Origin: Jejubacter sp036620675
GTDB taxonomy: Bacteria; Pseudomonadota; Gammaproteobacteria; Enterobacterales; Enterobacteriaceae
NCBI GenBank assembly: GCA_036620675.1
Contig: JAZHEE010000047.1
Direction: 5' to 3' (one strand)
DNA length: 25,787 bases
Below the pieces are notes generated by a model. The model was not told where the DNA came from. It did no database searches and saw only the letters and a list, made by a program, of their open reading frames with translations. Within the stretch, counting starts at the first letter, position 1. Each line of letters opens with the position of its first letter. Positions 1-5,283 of the stretch are shown one piece after another. The position numbers and the translations under genes were made by a program.

Positions 1-349
1 ATATCAGGTTAAAGAGTTTATTAACGAAAAATATTCTAAGGCTGTTAATATTTTAAAGGATAACCTTAAAGAACACTACCATATTTTTTATGGTTTGAGA
101 TTAAGTGAGATTCTTTTTCCTGCCAGCGAATACGGCTCTGATATGTTTTTTCAGGAGTTTGAGGCGATTAACAGTGTAATATTGCCTTTGGTGATTTTTG
201 ATTTAATAGACCGAAAGCCGATTATGGTTATCGGCTTCGGTGAAGTATCTGGAGTTGATTCACTTGTTGATTCTGGTATAGAAGTTGTTTCTTTAGATGG
301 TTTAAGCGATCTGCTACTGGTTGAAAAACTGACGCCATTATTTAACTAA
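1..349 (+). CDS. C-terminal part of a DUF2726-like protein (5' end outside window)
   Basis: The frame is open from the left edge, so only the last ~115 codons are seen; the TTG at 95 is internal and not the start. The visible part reads as alternating beta strands and helices: a segment around HIFYGLRLSEILFP, then LPLVIFDLIDRKPIMVIGF, then an aliphatic VVSLDGLSDLLL close to the end. This order (a strand resembling 'vf..vrl..il', a 'v.FvL.d....p..vIe' strand pair, then a hydrophobic 'GI.vv.ld') resembles the DUF2726 nuclease-like fold, but the acidic residues expected after the second strand are not clear here. It is convergent with the minus-strand gene that ends at 370. Role on the plasmid is unknown; the family call is an inference from pattern only. 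Confidence 0.5.
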   Translation, partial: YQVKEFINEKYSKAVNILKDNLKEHYHIFYGLRLSEILFPASEYGSDMFFQEFEAINSVILPLVIFDLIDRKPIMVIGFGEVSGVDSLVDSGIEVVSLDGLSDLLLVEKLTPLFN

Positions 350-369
350 ACCTCTGGATAACTATCTTT

Positions 370-654
370 TCAGTTTTCCAGTAAGACTTTTTCTATATCT
401 GAAAGTGCTATTTTTTCAATGTTTTCTATATAGTAATGCTCATTAAAACCTGTCATTTCTGTAAATTTTAGCTCTGCATCATCTTTCGAATAAGCAATGA
501 CAACTCTGAAATCATTTTCCCACAAATCCCACCTGTATTTGTCTTTTATACGAACCCTGTACAATCCTTTTTGGATAGTGCCATTTTTTTTCTCTTCTTG
601 TACTTTATTTATTTTTTCTGTCTGCACCTGTTGTTCAAGCCATGATTTATTCAT
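370..654 (-). CDS. Hypothetical protein, 94 aa
   Basis: I do not recognise this protein. It is a hydrophilic, charged protein with no signal peptide or membrane segment. The N-terminal ~30 residues are rich in K, E and Q and probably helical, followed by a beta-rich centre (GLYRVRIKDKYRWDLWEND, then FRVVIAYSKDDAELKF) and a helical, acidic C terminus. A purine-rich GGGGGA lies three to four bases before the ATG at 654, a short but usable spacing. It begins 35 bp after the stop of the small membrane protein gene upstream, so the two are probably co-transcribed. It is convergent with the partial gene at the left edge. Real gene is likely from the start signal and codon pattern; function unknown. 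Confidence 0.6.
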   Translation of the reverse strand: MNKSWLEQQVQTEKINKVQEEKKNGTIQKGLYRVRIKDKYRWDLWENDFRVVIAYSKDDAELKFTEMTGFNEHYYIENIEKIALSDIEKVLLEN

Positions 655-689
655 AAATCCCCCACGGTTAACGTCTTTAGGCTCGGCTT

Positions 690-1001
690 TTACTTAACGA
701 AATCTTCGGGTTTAACTCCTGACTTGACTTGTTTTTCCTGATCCTCGCCTCTTAATTTTGGTTGAAGATCGGTAAAGTACCATACAGCCACGACACCAAT
801 ACCGATTGTTAAATATATACTCGCTTTCATAATAACAGTAGCTGAATTTGTGCATGACTCAAGATTGTTTGATATACACGCACTCTCAACTGGTGAATTG
901 AAAATCCAGAGGCCACTACATATGAGATAAAATCCTAATAGTGGCTGTATGTATAGCATGTAAAACTTAAAGGCTGCTCTGATGTATTTGAATATAGACA
1001 T
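690..1001 (-). CDS. Small inner-membrane protein, 103 aa, two predicted membrane segments
   Basis: A short basic N terminus (MSIFKYIRAAFKF) leads into a hydrophobic stretch at about residues 14-34 (MLYIQPLLGFYLICSGLWIF), a periplasm-sized loop with two cysteines (CISNNLESC), a second hydrophobic helix at about 57-76 (IMKASIYLTIGIGVVAVWYF), and a charged C-terminal tail. That suggests a two-pass membrane protein with both ends in the cytoplasm; the cysteines could form a loop disulfide. AAGGGA lies eight bases before the ATG. It starts 56 bp after the parG-like gene ends and runs in the same direction, so it may be read through from the par promoter. I recognise no family. Confidence 0.6.
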   Translation of the reverse strand: MSIFKYIRAAFKFYMLYIQPLLGFYLICSGLWIFNSPVESACISNNLESCTNSATVIMKASIYLTIGIGVVAVWYFTDLQPKLRGEDQEKQVKSGVKPEDFVK

Positions 1002-1057
1002 TTATTGATTCCCTTATCTTTGCTATTTGTCTAAGTAGATGATCATAGTCAATTGAT

Positions 1058-1342
1058 TTAACCTAACTTTGCAGACTCAAGCAGCCAGTGATTTTTCAGG
1101 TTTTCATCCTGGCTGTTGTACATTGCCAAAGCCGCTTTTAGAGCGGTTGTCTTGCTCTGGCCTGTTCTCTGCGCCTCCGCTTCCAGGATCTCCTCAAAGT
1201 ACGCTGGCAGTCTGAAGTTCATCAACTTTGGTTTACCCACTACAGGCGCTCTGGTAGCGCCGGAGATAAAACGCGCGGTTTCCGCGCTGGTTGCGGGTTC
1301 CTGTGATTCATTGACGACCGGGCGGTTTAATTTTAGTGCCAT
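1058..1342 (-). CDS. ParG-like ribbon-helix-helix partition protein, 94 aa
   Basis: Likely the DNA-binding partner of the ParA ATPase encoded just upstream. The N-terminal ~38 residues look flexible and polar; residues ~39-75 carry the RHH pattern, with a short strand (KLMNFRLP) and two helices (AYFEEILEAEAQRTG, then SKTTALKAALAMYN). A flexible arm plus RHH fold is the layout of ParG, where the arm stimulates the ATPase and the RHH dimer binds the centromere and represses the operon; by analogy, this protein should bind the TCTTTAC/GTAAAGA repeats seen here. GAGG lies seven bases before the ATG. It has its own promoter (1378-1406) overlapping an inverted repeat of the same sequence family. 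The RHH call is from pattern, the ParG role from position. Confidence 0.75.
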   Translation of the reverse strand: MALKLNRPVVNESQEPATSAETARFISGATRAPVVGKPKLMNFRLPAYFEEILEAEAQRTGQSKTTALKAALAMYNSQDENLKNHWLLESAKLG

Positions 1343-1377
1343 AAAAGTACCTCATCTGTGGCGCATAACATGTAAAT

Positions 1378-1406
1378 AGTATAGTGTATTTATATAATCT
1401 TTACAA
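1378..1406 (-). promoter_or_regulatory. Promoter of the parG-like gene
   Basis: On the minus strand there is a -35 TTGTAA (1406-1401), a 17-bp spacer and a -10 TATACT (1383-1378). Transcription would start near 1371, giving a leader of about 29 nt before the ATG at 1342. The -35 element lies inside the inverted repeat at 1396-1416, so the RHH protein or ParA complex bound there would block RNA polymerase; this is inferred. Confidence 0.55.
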
Positions 1407-1416
1407 TGTAAAGATT
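1396..1416. promoter_or_regulatory. Inverted repeat operator in the parA-parG gap
   Basis: Perfect 10-bp arms, AATCTTTACA and TGTAAAGATT, flank a single A. The arms are the same TCTTTAC/GTAAAGA word that builds the array upstream of parA, but in the opposite order (TCTTTAC first) and with a one-base centre instead of eight. It covers the -35 element of the parG-like gene, so it is probably an autoregulatory site or a secondary centromere site. Confidence 0.6.
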
Positions 1417-1438
1417 TCGGTTAATCTTGTTGATATTC

Positions 1439-2101
1439 CTATAAAATGCCTATTTCCTGTGCCACAAGTTCAATCTGTGCTTTCGCTGTTGAAAGGCTCG
1501 ATGCCCGGCTAACGTCATGTACCCCTGCCCCTTCATTACAGGCGCTTTCATACACATCCAGCTCGGATATCCGGGTTTTCAGAGGTTGAATCCAGATGTT
1601 GTCCGAACGCAGTAATTTATCCAGATCAATGGCCGCTTTTCTGTGGCGGGGTTTCGCTGAGTTGATTCTGGTGAACAGCACCCACGGTTCCAGAGCTGCG
1701 TTAGCTTTCTGAGCGGTGCGGATTTTCTCTGTAACACTGGTCAGTGTTTCGCTTTCGAAATCAGAGGACGGCTTAACCAGTGTTACCACGATATCTGATA
1801 CTGTCAGGGCGCTACGGAACTCCTGGCTGTCATGGCCGGGGCAATCGACAATGAGGACTTCACACAGCTTACTAAGGCGTTTAATTTCGTTGCTGACGTT
1901 TCCGTAAGCTGCGTGAACCGGGATAGTGAGTAAGCCGTTATCTGTCCGCTTTTCGTTCCAGCTCAACAGATCGTGGTTTTTATCTGTCTTCAGGATAATT
2001 ACCGACTTACCTTTGTTGACCAGCATTGAGCCTGTGTTAGCTACGTAGGTGCTTTTGCCTACCCCACCCTTATCTGATACGACAAGCAAGATTTTACCCA
2101 T
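1439..2101 (-). CDS. parA: ParA-type partition ATPase, 220 aa
   Basis: Plasmid-segregation ATPase. It starts MGKILLVVSDKGGVGKST, with the deviant Walker A motif KGGVGKST at residues 11-18 typical of the ParA/MinD/ParF group, followed by a Walker B-like LIVDCPGHD in mid-protein. There is no N-terminal helix-turn-helix domain and the length (220 aa) fits small ParF-like type Ib ATPases, which use a separate DNA-binding partner; the downstream RHH gene fills that role. The ATG at 2101 is chosen because GAGGGG sits eight bases upstream and the Walker motif follows at once; a longer open frame up to 2233 runs through the repeat array and is not believed. ATP-driven oscillation on the nucleoid would position plasmid copies before division. 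Confidence 0.88.
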   Translation of the reverse strand: MGKILLVVSDKGGVGKSTYVANTGSMLVNKGKSVIILKTDKNHDLLSWNEKRTDNGLLTIPVHAAYGNVSNEIKRLSKLCEVLIVDCPGHDSQEFRSALTVSDIVVTLVKPSSDFESETLTSVTEKIRTAQKANAALEPWVLFTRINSAKPRHRKAAIDLDKLLRSDNIWIQPLKTRISELDVYESACNEGAGVHDVSRASSLSTAKAQIELVAQEIGIL

Positions 2102-2134
2102 TTTCACAACCCCTCTCTTTATGTTGTAAATCAC

Positions 2135-2340
2135 ATGTAAAGATATGCCTGTCTTTACATCGTGTGTTTTTCGTAAAGATAGTTTTGTCTTTACAGTGTC
2201 TTTATAATCCAAAGGCTTTACCATGTAAAGCACAAATAAAGATAGACCTATCTTTATTTTGTCTTTACATGGTAAAGATAGAGCTGTCTTTACAGGGGTG
2301 TTACTTGGTAAAGCTTGGTGTGTCTTTACATTATCTTTAT
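2135..2340. repeat. Par centromere/operator array of TAAAGA-N8-TCTTTA dyads
   Basis: Five inverted repeats share the form (G)TAAAGA, eight spacer bases, TCTTTA(C): 2136-2159 (inside perfect 9-bp arms at 2135-2160), 2173-2194, 2234-2259 (12-bp arms), 2272-2293 and 2308-2329 (one mismatch). Their centres are 36, 63, 36 and 36 bp apart. Extra half sites lie at about 2199-2204, 2223-2230, 2262-2270 and 2334-2339. The array directly precedes parA and separates it from the divergent resolvase gene, which is the usual place for a parS/parC centromere that also acts as the par operator. It is not like the 22-bp direct iterons of an R6K origin. Confidence 0.75.
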
Positions 2341-2464
2341 GTTGTAAATTTTTAGTGTGACGTTGTCACTATAGGGGCGGGGTCTGTTTTCTGGTTCTTT
2401 TTGAGTGTGCCTTCCCTGAACCAACGGAAACGGGTACTGTATGGGTATGCCTGGTTAACTTAAA
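2341..2464. promoter_or_regulatory. Resolvase upstream region, candidate res/regulatory site
   Basis: The 124 bp between the par array and the resolvase start contain a small dyad (GTGAC-GTT-GTCAC near 2349-2363) and a GTACTGTATGGGTAT stretch that could hold a -10 element. Serine resolvases normally act at a res site next to their own gene, so res would be expected here, but I cannot define its subsites by eye. Confidence 0.3.
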
Positions 2465-3136
2465 ATGAACTGGTTCCCTGTGACGACTCAAACGATACCA
2501 AAAGGCTTTGTCAGAGCTTACTTACGCGCATCCACAACTGAACAGGATGCAACACGCGCCCTGGATACGATCAATACCTTCGCCATCGAGCGCGGCCTGA
2601 GCATCTGTAACTACTACATTGAAAATGAGTCAGGTTCTAAGCTTGAACGCCCTGAGTTGTTCCGGCTCCTGAAGGACTGCCAGCAAAACGATATCTTGCT
2701 GGTAGAGGATGTGGACAGGCTTTCACGCCTCGTAGGGGAGGACTGGAACGCGCTGAAGAAAATGATCCGGCAGAAAGATATCCGGGTTGTGGCCGTCAAC
2801 GTTCCGACAACCTGGCTGGCATCGGGTCACAATGATTTTGACAGCCGTATGTTTTCGGCCATTAACGATATGTTGCTGGATATGCTGGCCGCCGTCGCCA
2901 GGCGAGACTATGAACAGCGCCGGGAACGACAGCAGCAGGGGATAGCCAGGGCGAAAAGGGAAGGTAAGTATAAAGGACGCCAGGTTAACCAGTCTCGCTA
3001 TGATGCAATAAACCGGTTGATTGCGAGTGGCAGCTCCTGGAGCCAGGTTCAAAAAGTTCTGGGTTGTAGCAGGGCGACGATCAGCAAAGCTGTTAAGCAA
3101 AGAATCCGCGCGGAGGGTGATATGTGTGGCGGGTAA
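2465..3136 (+). CDS. Serine recombinase (resolvase/invertase family), 223 aa
   Basis: Site-specific recombinase that probably resolves plasmid multimers. The N-terminal catalytic domain has the strand-serine motif VRAYLRAST, with the nucleophile serine at about residue 23, then the conserved arginine regions ESGSKLERPEL and DVDRLSR. A long helix with basic charge (ARRDYEQRRERQQQGIARAK) leads to a C-terminal helix-turn-helix (SWSQVQKVLGCSRATISK). Length is slightly above the ~185 aa of Tn3-type resolvases, with about 13 extra N-terminal residues. No good ribosome site precedes the ATG, so expression may be low or leader-dependent. It is divergent from parA, a common arrangement on IncX plasmids, where dimer resolution and partition together support stability. 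Confidence 0.88.
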   Translation: MNWFPVTTQTIPKGFVRAYLRASTTEQDATRALDTINTFAIERGLSICNYYIENESGSKLERPELFRLLKDCQQNDILLVEDVDRLSRLVGEDWNALKKMIRQKDIRVVAVNVPTTWLASGHNDFDSRMFSAINDMLLDMLAAVARRDYEQRRERQQQGIARAKREGKYKGRQVNQSRYDAINRLIASGSSWSQVQKVLGCSRATISKAVKQRIRAEGDMCGG

Positions 3137-3177
3137 TACAAACACATGCATGTTGTAACTAAAATATCTTTTTATTA

Positions 3178-3206
3178 AAGGCCGGAAGTGGTTAGCCTCC
3201 GGCCTT
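3178..3206 (-). terminator. Terminator of the dqlB-like toxin mRNA (possibly also of the resolvase)
   Basis: A 9-bp stem (AAGGCCGGA with TCCGGCCTT) surrounds an 11-nt loop. Read on the minus strand it is followed by TTTAATAAAAAG, and it sits 28 bp after the toxin stop codon. Read on the plus strand it lies 42 bp after the resolvase stop but lacks a strong T-run, so it is a better terminator for the toxin. Confidence 0.65.
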
Positions 3207-3233
3207 AGCTACGTTTCCGTTATTGCCTATCGA

Positions 3234-3305
3234 TTAAGACAGTAAGTAACGAATCAGCTCTAAAAGCACCAGGAGCACTTTCAGAACGATAATGGCTAAT
3301 TCCAT
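3234..3305 (-). CDS. dqlB: DinQ/DqlB-like type I toxin, 23-aa hydrophobic peptide
   Basis: A 23-codon frame begins MELAIIVLKVLLVLLELIR and ends with Y-L-L-S. This is one hydrophobic helix with a lysine and two glutamates, and it closely resembles the E. coli SOS-induced toxin DinQ as I remember it (AIIVLGALIALLELIRFLL), which inserts into the inner membrane and collapses the membrane potential. The ribosome site GGAGG is eight bases before the ATG and is paired with CCTCC just upstream (loop of four), so the full-length transcript should be poorly translated, as in other type I toxins. A minus-strand -10 TATACT lies at 3511-3506, predicting a ~195-nt leader. No LexA box was found in that region. 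The plus-strand RNA at 3555-3629 is the probable antitoxin. Too short for ordinary gene calling. Confidence 0.8.
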   Translation of the reverse strand: MELAIIVLKVLLVLLELIRYLLS

Positions 3306-3314
3306 TATCCGTTT

Positions 3315-3328
3315 CCTCCATAAGGAGG
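3315..3328 (-). promoter_or_regulatory. Hairpin sequestering the toxin ribosome-binding site
   Basis: On the minus strand CCTCC-TTAT-GGAGG forms a five-base-pair stem with a four-base loop; the 3' arm is the Shine-Dalgarno sequence of the toxin gene. It would keep the leader closed until processing or melting opens it. Confidence 0.55.
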
Positions 3329-3378
3329 GGAGATACGCACTGGTCGCCCATAGATCGCCTGTCGCAGTGGTTCCCGAT

Positions 3379-3416
3379 GTCTACCGAGGATATGTCCCCT
3401 CCGGCCCGAGCACCGG
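3379..3416. repeat. Repeat copy 1: antitoxin-target element in the toxin leader
   Basis: The plus-strand word GTCTACCGAGGATATGTCC followed by CCGG-N8-CCGG matches copy 2 at 3555-3592 (GTCTACCGAGGATGTGTCC, then CTGGT-N6-ACCAG). Copy 1 has no recognisable promoter of its own. Its complement lies in the minus-strand toxin leader about 74 nt before the start codon, so it is the likely pairing target for RNA made from copy 2. Such a two-copy arrangement is reminiscent of agrA/agrB opposite dinQ. Confidence 0.6.
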
Positions 3417-3505
3417 AACAGCACCACCTGTACCCAGCCAGGACTTTAATTCGTTTACCGCCATGCGGTTAGCCGGAAGAGATACGCCACAGAGTAGACC
3501 GCCGA

Positions 3506-3511
3506 AGTATA
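3506..3511 (-). promoter_or_regulatory. -10 element of the toxin promoter
   Basis: The minus strand carries TATACT (one mismatch to the sigma-70 -10) at 3511-3506, predicting a start near 3499. No good -35 is visible at 17 bp, so the promoter could be weak or activated. It lies back to back with the antitoxin RNA promoter at 3520-3548. Confidence 0.4.
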
Positions 3512-3519
3512 CCGTAAAT

Positions 3520-3548
3520 TTGCATTTATGGCTCATTAGACGTAGTAT
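3520..3548 (+). promoter_or_regulatory. Promoter of the antitoxin RNA
   Basis: -35 TTGCAT (3520-3525), exactly 17 bp, then -10 TAGTAT (3543-3548). The predicted start, about seven bases further at 3555, coincides with the first base of repeat copy 2, which supports the call. Confidence 0.65.
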
Positions 3549-3554
3549 TTAAGC

Positions 3555-3629
3555 GTCTACCGAGGATGTGTCCTCACTGGTCTGAGAACCAGAATGTAAA
3601 AAACCCGATCTCACCAGTCGGGTTTTTTT
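3555..3629 (+). ncRNA. AgrB-like antitoxin RNA, about 75 nt
   Basis: A sigma-70-like promoter immediately precedes this stretch and a strong hairpin with a T-run ends it, giving a discrete RNA near 75 nt, close to the ~84 nt reported for E. coli AgrB. Its first 19 nt differ at one position from copy 1 at 3379-3397, so it can base-pair in trans with the leader of the minus-strand toxin mRNA. An internal hairpin CTGGT-CTGAGA-ACCAG (3577-3592) follows the pairing region. Pairing would block ribosome standby or lead to cleavage by RNase III; this mechanism is inferred from the DinQ/AgrB and TisB/IstR systems. Confidence 0.65.
3598..3629 (+). terminator. Rho-independent terminator of the antitoxin RNA
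   Basis: CCCGA (3604-3608) pairs with TCGGG (3618-3622); the preceding six A and following seven T extend the helix. The A-tract makes it potentially bidirectional, so it may also stop minus-strand transcription coming from the 86-aa gene. Confidence 0.8.
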
Positions 3630-3783
3630 ACGCCTGGTGAGATCGGTGCGCTACGTGAATTCTGAGATTTTTCGGGAGGGATTGGGCGCAAGAATTTACG
3701 AGAGAGCGCCGGGCAATGCCGGGATAAACAAACCATCACCCGTGAAAGGAAACCCCGACAGCGCCCGGACAAGAGCAATGATA
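3630..3783. other. Intergenic, no gene seen
   Basis: This stretch follows the 86-aa gene on the minus strand. It contains several short GC-rich repeats of the CCGGG/GCCGGG type (about 3708-3725 and 3755-3770) that could fold as structured 3' RNA. A plus-strand open frame starting at 3637 has no ribosome site and low-complexity composition, and is not believed. Confidence 0.4.
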
Positions 3784-4044
3784 TTAACTTTTATTGTTGC
3801 CAGCCAGTTCAAACATGACATTCATGCTGTTCCTGAATTGCTTCACTGATGCAACCAGCTCTTTGTTTTTGGCTTGTTCCTGCGCCAGTGCGCGCCGTAG
3901 CTGCGCTATCTCGTCTCTGTTGCGCTGAAGCTCAAGGATAGCCGTCATAAAGGTTTTGCTGGCTGATGCCTGTCCGGTGGCTTCCTGCGCCTTTTTAATG
4001 GCCTGATCTTCGTCGTCATTAGTTCTGATTGTGTAATGCCCCAT
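3784..4044 (-). CDS. RHH-like protein with C-terminal coiled coil, 86 aa
   Basis: The N terminus (HYTIRTNDDEDQAIKKAQEATGQ, then SASKTFMTAILEL) follows the strand-helix-helix pattern of ribbon-helix-helix DNA-binding proteins at about residues 3-42. Residues ~40-75 (charged, with a heptad-like run of L, I and A) look like a coiled coil that could mediate oligomerisation. GAGGG lies five bases before the ATG at 4044. It may be a small transcription regulator or plasmid-maintenance protein; the identity of its target is unknown. A diverged 54-bp repeat ends 57 bp upstream of the start codon, at the same distance as the second copy lies from the 77-aa gene, which hints at shared control. Confidence 0.65.
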   Translation of the reverse strand: MGHYTIRTNDDEDQAIKKAQEATGQASASKTFMTAILELQRNRDEIAQLRRALAQEQAKNKELVASVKQFRNSMNVMFELAGNNKS

Positions 4045-4100
4045 GATAACCCTCTTTTGCTGTCATTTTTACGCTGCCGGTGCCGCTCAGGATGAAAACT

Positions 4101-4154
4101 TTGCTGGCAAAAAATCGATGGCCAACAGATGCGGTCGGGAAGATTTGCTGGCAA
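4101..4154. repeat. 54-bp promoter-proximal repeat, copy 1
   Basis: Both ends are the near-palindrome TTGCTGGCAA, with a partly conserved centre (AAAAATC.A.GGCCAA). It fills the gap from the stop codon of the SprT-like gene to 57 bp before the 86-aa gene. Copy 2 (5273-5326) has the same length, the same end motifs and the same offset to a start codon. Confidence 0.65.
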
Positions 4155-4982
4155 TTAGTTTTCGATGAAAGCCAGCTCGCAATCGCCGCACTCTATATTA
4201 AGTCCGGCTTTGCCCCACACGGCAGCACCGCACCCCCGACACTGATATTTGACTTTGTTCCTTTTTGGCTTGTCCTCAAAAGCTGCAACAGGCAGATCGT
4301 TATCATTGCTCCCGGCCATATCACCTGAATCGCCGCTCCCGTTCTGCGGTGACACTGACGGCAGCAGCGCCATTGACAGCACCGCTTCAATATCAATCCC
4401 GGATTCAGCATTTTGATGTGCCTGAGCCAGCGTTTCTCGCCACTGCTCGATGACGGCGGTCATGTCTTTTTGTTGTTCAACCTGGACAGGGAAGCGATCA
4501 AACCAGCTCAAAGCAAATTGCCCCTGGAACAGTTCCAGTGTGACACGCTGGAAGCGGCCACCAGGTATTGGATAGTCATTAATCTTCTGGCCGACTTTCG
4601 CGCCACCAGGTCTCCCGGTAGAGGAGGGCATAAGCCCGATGCTTTCCATTTTGGCCGCCCACTGCGCATTGTGGTACGTCTTACGCGACGGGTTGCCGTA
4701 GTGGTACTGCCACATATGGCACTGCTCATGAACCAGCGTTTGCATGACTTCAATAAGCGGGTAAACCGGGAAGTATTCAGGATTGAGGGCGATTTCATCA
4801 ATCATCCTGCCGCTGCCGTCAGCAGCAACAAAGCGCCTGTAACTGAAATAGCCCATTGTGTTCTTGCCGCGCTGGAACGTAATCAGACAGTCGGGGAGTT
4901 CGCCGTCAAAAAGGCGCTGGTTGTAGAAATCAAACGCCTGCTGTAGCTCGCTGTAAGCGCGTTCTGTGGCTCTCGTCATCAT
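4155..4982 (-). CDS. SprT-like zinc metalloprotease, 275 aa
   Basis: Residues ~10-150 match the SprT/Spartan fold: a helical start (AYSELQQAFDFYNQRLFDGELP), a beta segment (CLITFQRGKNTMGYFSYRRF), DEIALNPEYF, then the zinc site HEQCH (residues 85-89, HExxH with E86 catalytic) and a third ligand candidate at H104 in YHNAQWAAKMESIGL. A linker region and a C-terminal zinc ribbon (YQCRGCGAAVWG, then ECGDCELAF) complete the family layout. In eukaryotes Spartan degrades DNA-protein crosslinks; bacterial and plasmid copies are mostly uncharacterised. The ATG at 4982 overlaps the upstream stop as TGATG, indicating coupling; 4979 is an equally good ATG behind the same AGGAG. A relaxase-DNA or topoisomerase adduct is a speculative substrate. 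Confidence 0.82.
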   Translation of the reverse strand: MMTRATERAYSELQQAFDFYNQRLFDGELPDCLITFQRGKNTMGYFSYRRFVAADGSGRMIDEIALNPEYFPVYPLIEVMQTLVHEQCHMWQYHYGNPSRKTYHNAQWAAKMESIGLMPSSTGRPGGAKVGQKINDYPIPGGRFQRVTLELFQGQFALSWFDRFPVQVEQQKDMTAVIEQWRETLAQAHQNAESGIDIEAVLSMALLPSVSPQNGSGDSGDMAGSNDNDLPVAAFEDKPKRNKVKYQCRGCGAAVWGKAGLNIECGDCELAFIEN

Positions 4983-5215
4983 CAGGACTCCTGAAAGACA
5001 ACCCAGCATTTCGCGCCGTCATATTCATTGCCACCTTCAGCAATAAACACATTATCTTCAGTATCTACCGCTATCACTCCGGGGCGCTCATGCTGAGGGT
5101 CGCGGAGAATATTTTTCCAGCAATACACCTTCCCGTCCCAAATCAGAACCACGCCAGAATCAGCGTGCTCCTGGTTGTGCTGACGCCATACCCTGGCAAT
5201 ATCAATATAATTCAT
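4982..5215 (-). CDS. Hypothetical protein, 77 aa, coupled to the SprT-like gene
   Basis: Begins MNYIDIARVWRQHNQEH and has alternating hydrophobic strands (GVVLIWDGKVYCWK, GVIAVDTEDNVFIAEGG, KCWVVFQES), suggesting a small beta-rich domain with several tryptophans. The start at 5215 is chosen because GAGGGGGG lies seven bases upstream; a longer open frame upstream runs through the palindrome and repeat and is not credible. The stop overlaps the SprT-like start (TGATG), so the two proteins are probably made in a fixed ratio and may act together. The gene is preceded by a perfect 22-bp palindrome and a promoter-like sequence. Not recognised; could be a regulator or partner of the protease. Confidence 0.65.
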   Translation of the reverse strand: MNYIDIARVWRQHNQEHADSGVVLIWDGKVYCWKNILRDPQHERPGVIAVDTEDNVFIAEGGNEYDGAKCWVVFQES

Positions 5216-5230
5216 CGTCTTACCCCCCTC

Positions 5231-5252
5231 ATCTGTATCGTACGATACAGAT
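5231..5252. promoter_or_regulatory. Perfect 22-bp palindromic operator
   Basis: Two 11-bp arms, ATCTGTATCGT and its complement, meet with no spacer. The site lies 16 bp upstream of the 77-aa ATG, between the -10-like TATATT (5259-5254) and the ribosome site, so a bound repressor would block transcription of the 77-aa/SprT unit. The cognate regulator is unknown; no second copy was noticed. Confidence 0.65.
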
Positions 5253-5253
5253 A

Positions 5254-5283
5254 ATATAAACCACACCTTTGATTGCTGGCAAA
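5254..5283 (-). promoter_or_regulatory. Probable promoter of the 77-aa/SprT-like unit
   Basis: On the minus strand the end motif of repeat copy 2 supplies TTGCCA as a -35, followed after 18 bp by TATATT as a -10, with the palindrome at 5231-5252 just downstream. The repeat therefore overlaps the promoter. Confidence 0.5.

Noticed and set aside
2135..2340. Replication origin iterons
   Set aside because: The repeats are inverted dyads beside parA, with no initiator gene, DnaA box or R6K-type 22-bp iteron nearby; a centromere fits better.
3417..3519. LexA box controlling the toxin, as at chromosomal dinQ
   Set aside because: No CTGT-N8-ACAG pattern was found near the minus-strand promoter; the nearest CTGG/ACAG pair has a six-base gap.
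3292..3552. 86-aa plus-strand open frame
   Set aside because: It runs antisense across the toxin start and leader, its composition is not protein-like (repeated P, R, S), and the region is better explained as toxin leader plus antitoxin promoter.
3637..3849. 70-aa plus-strand open frame
   Set aside because: No ribosome site, overlaps the end of the 86-aa RHH-like gene on the other strand, no recognisable motif.
4413..4946. 177-aa plus-strand open frame
   Set aside because: Antisense shadow of the SprT-like gene, whose HExxH motif and coupled start make it the real one.
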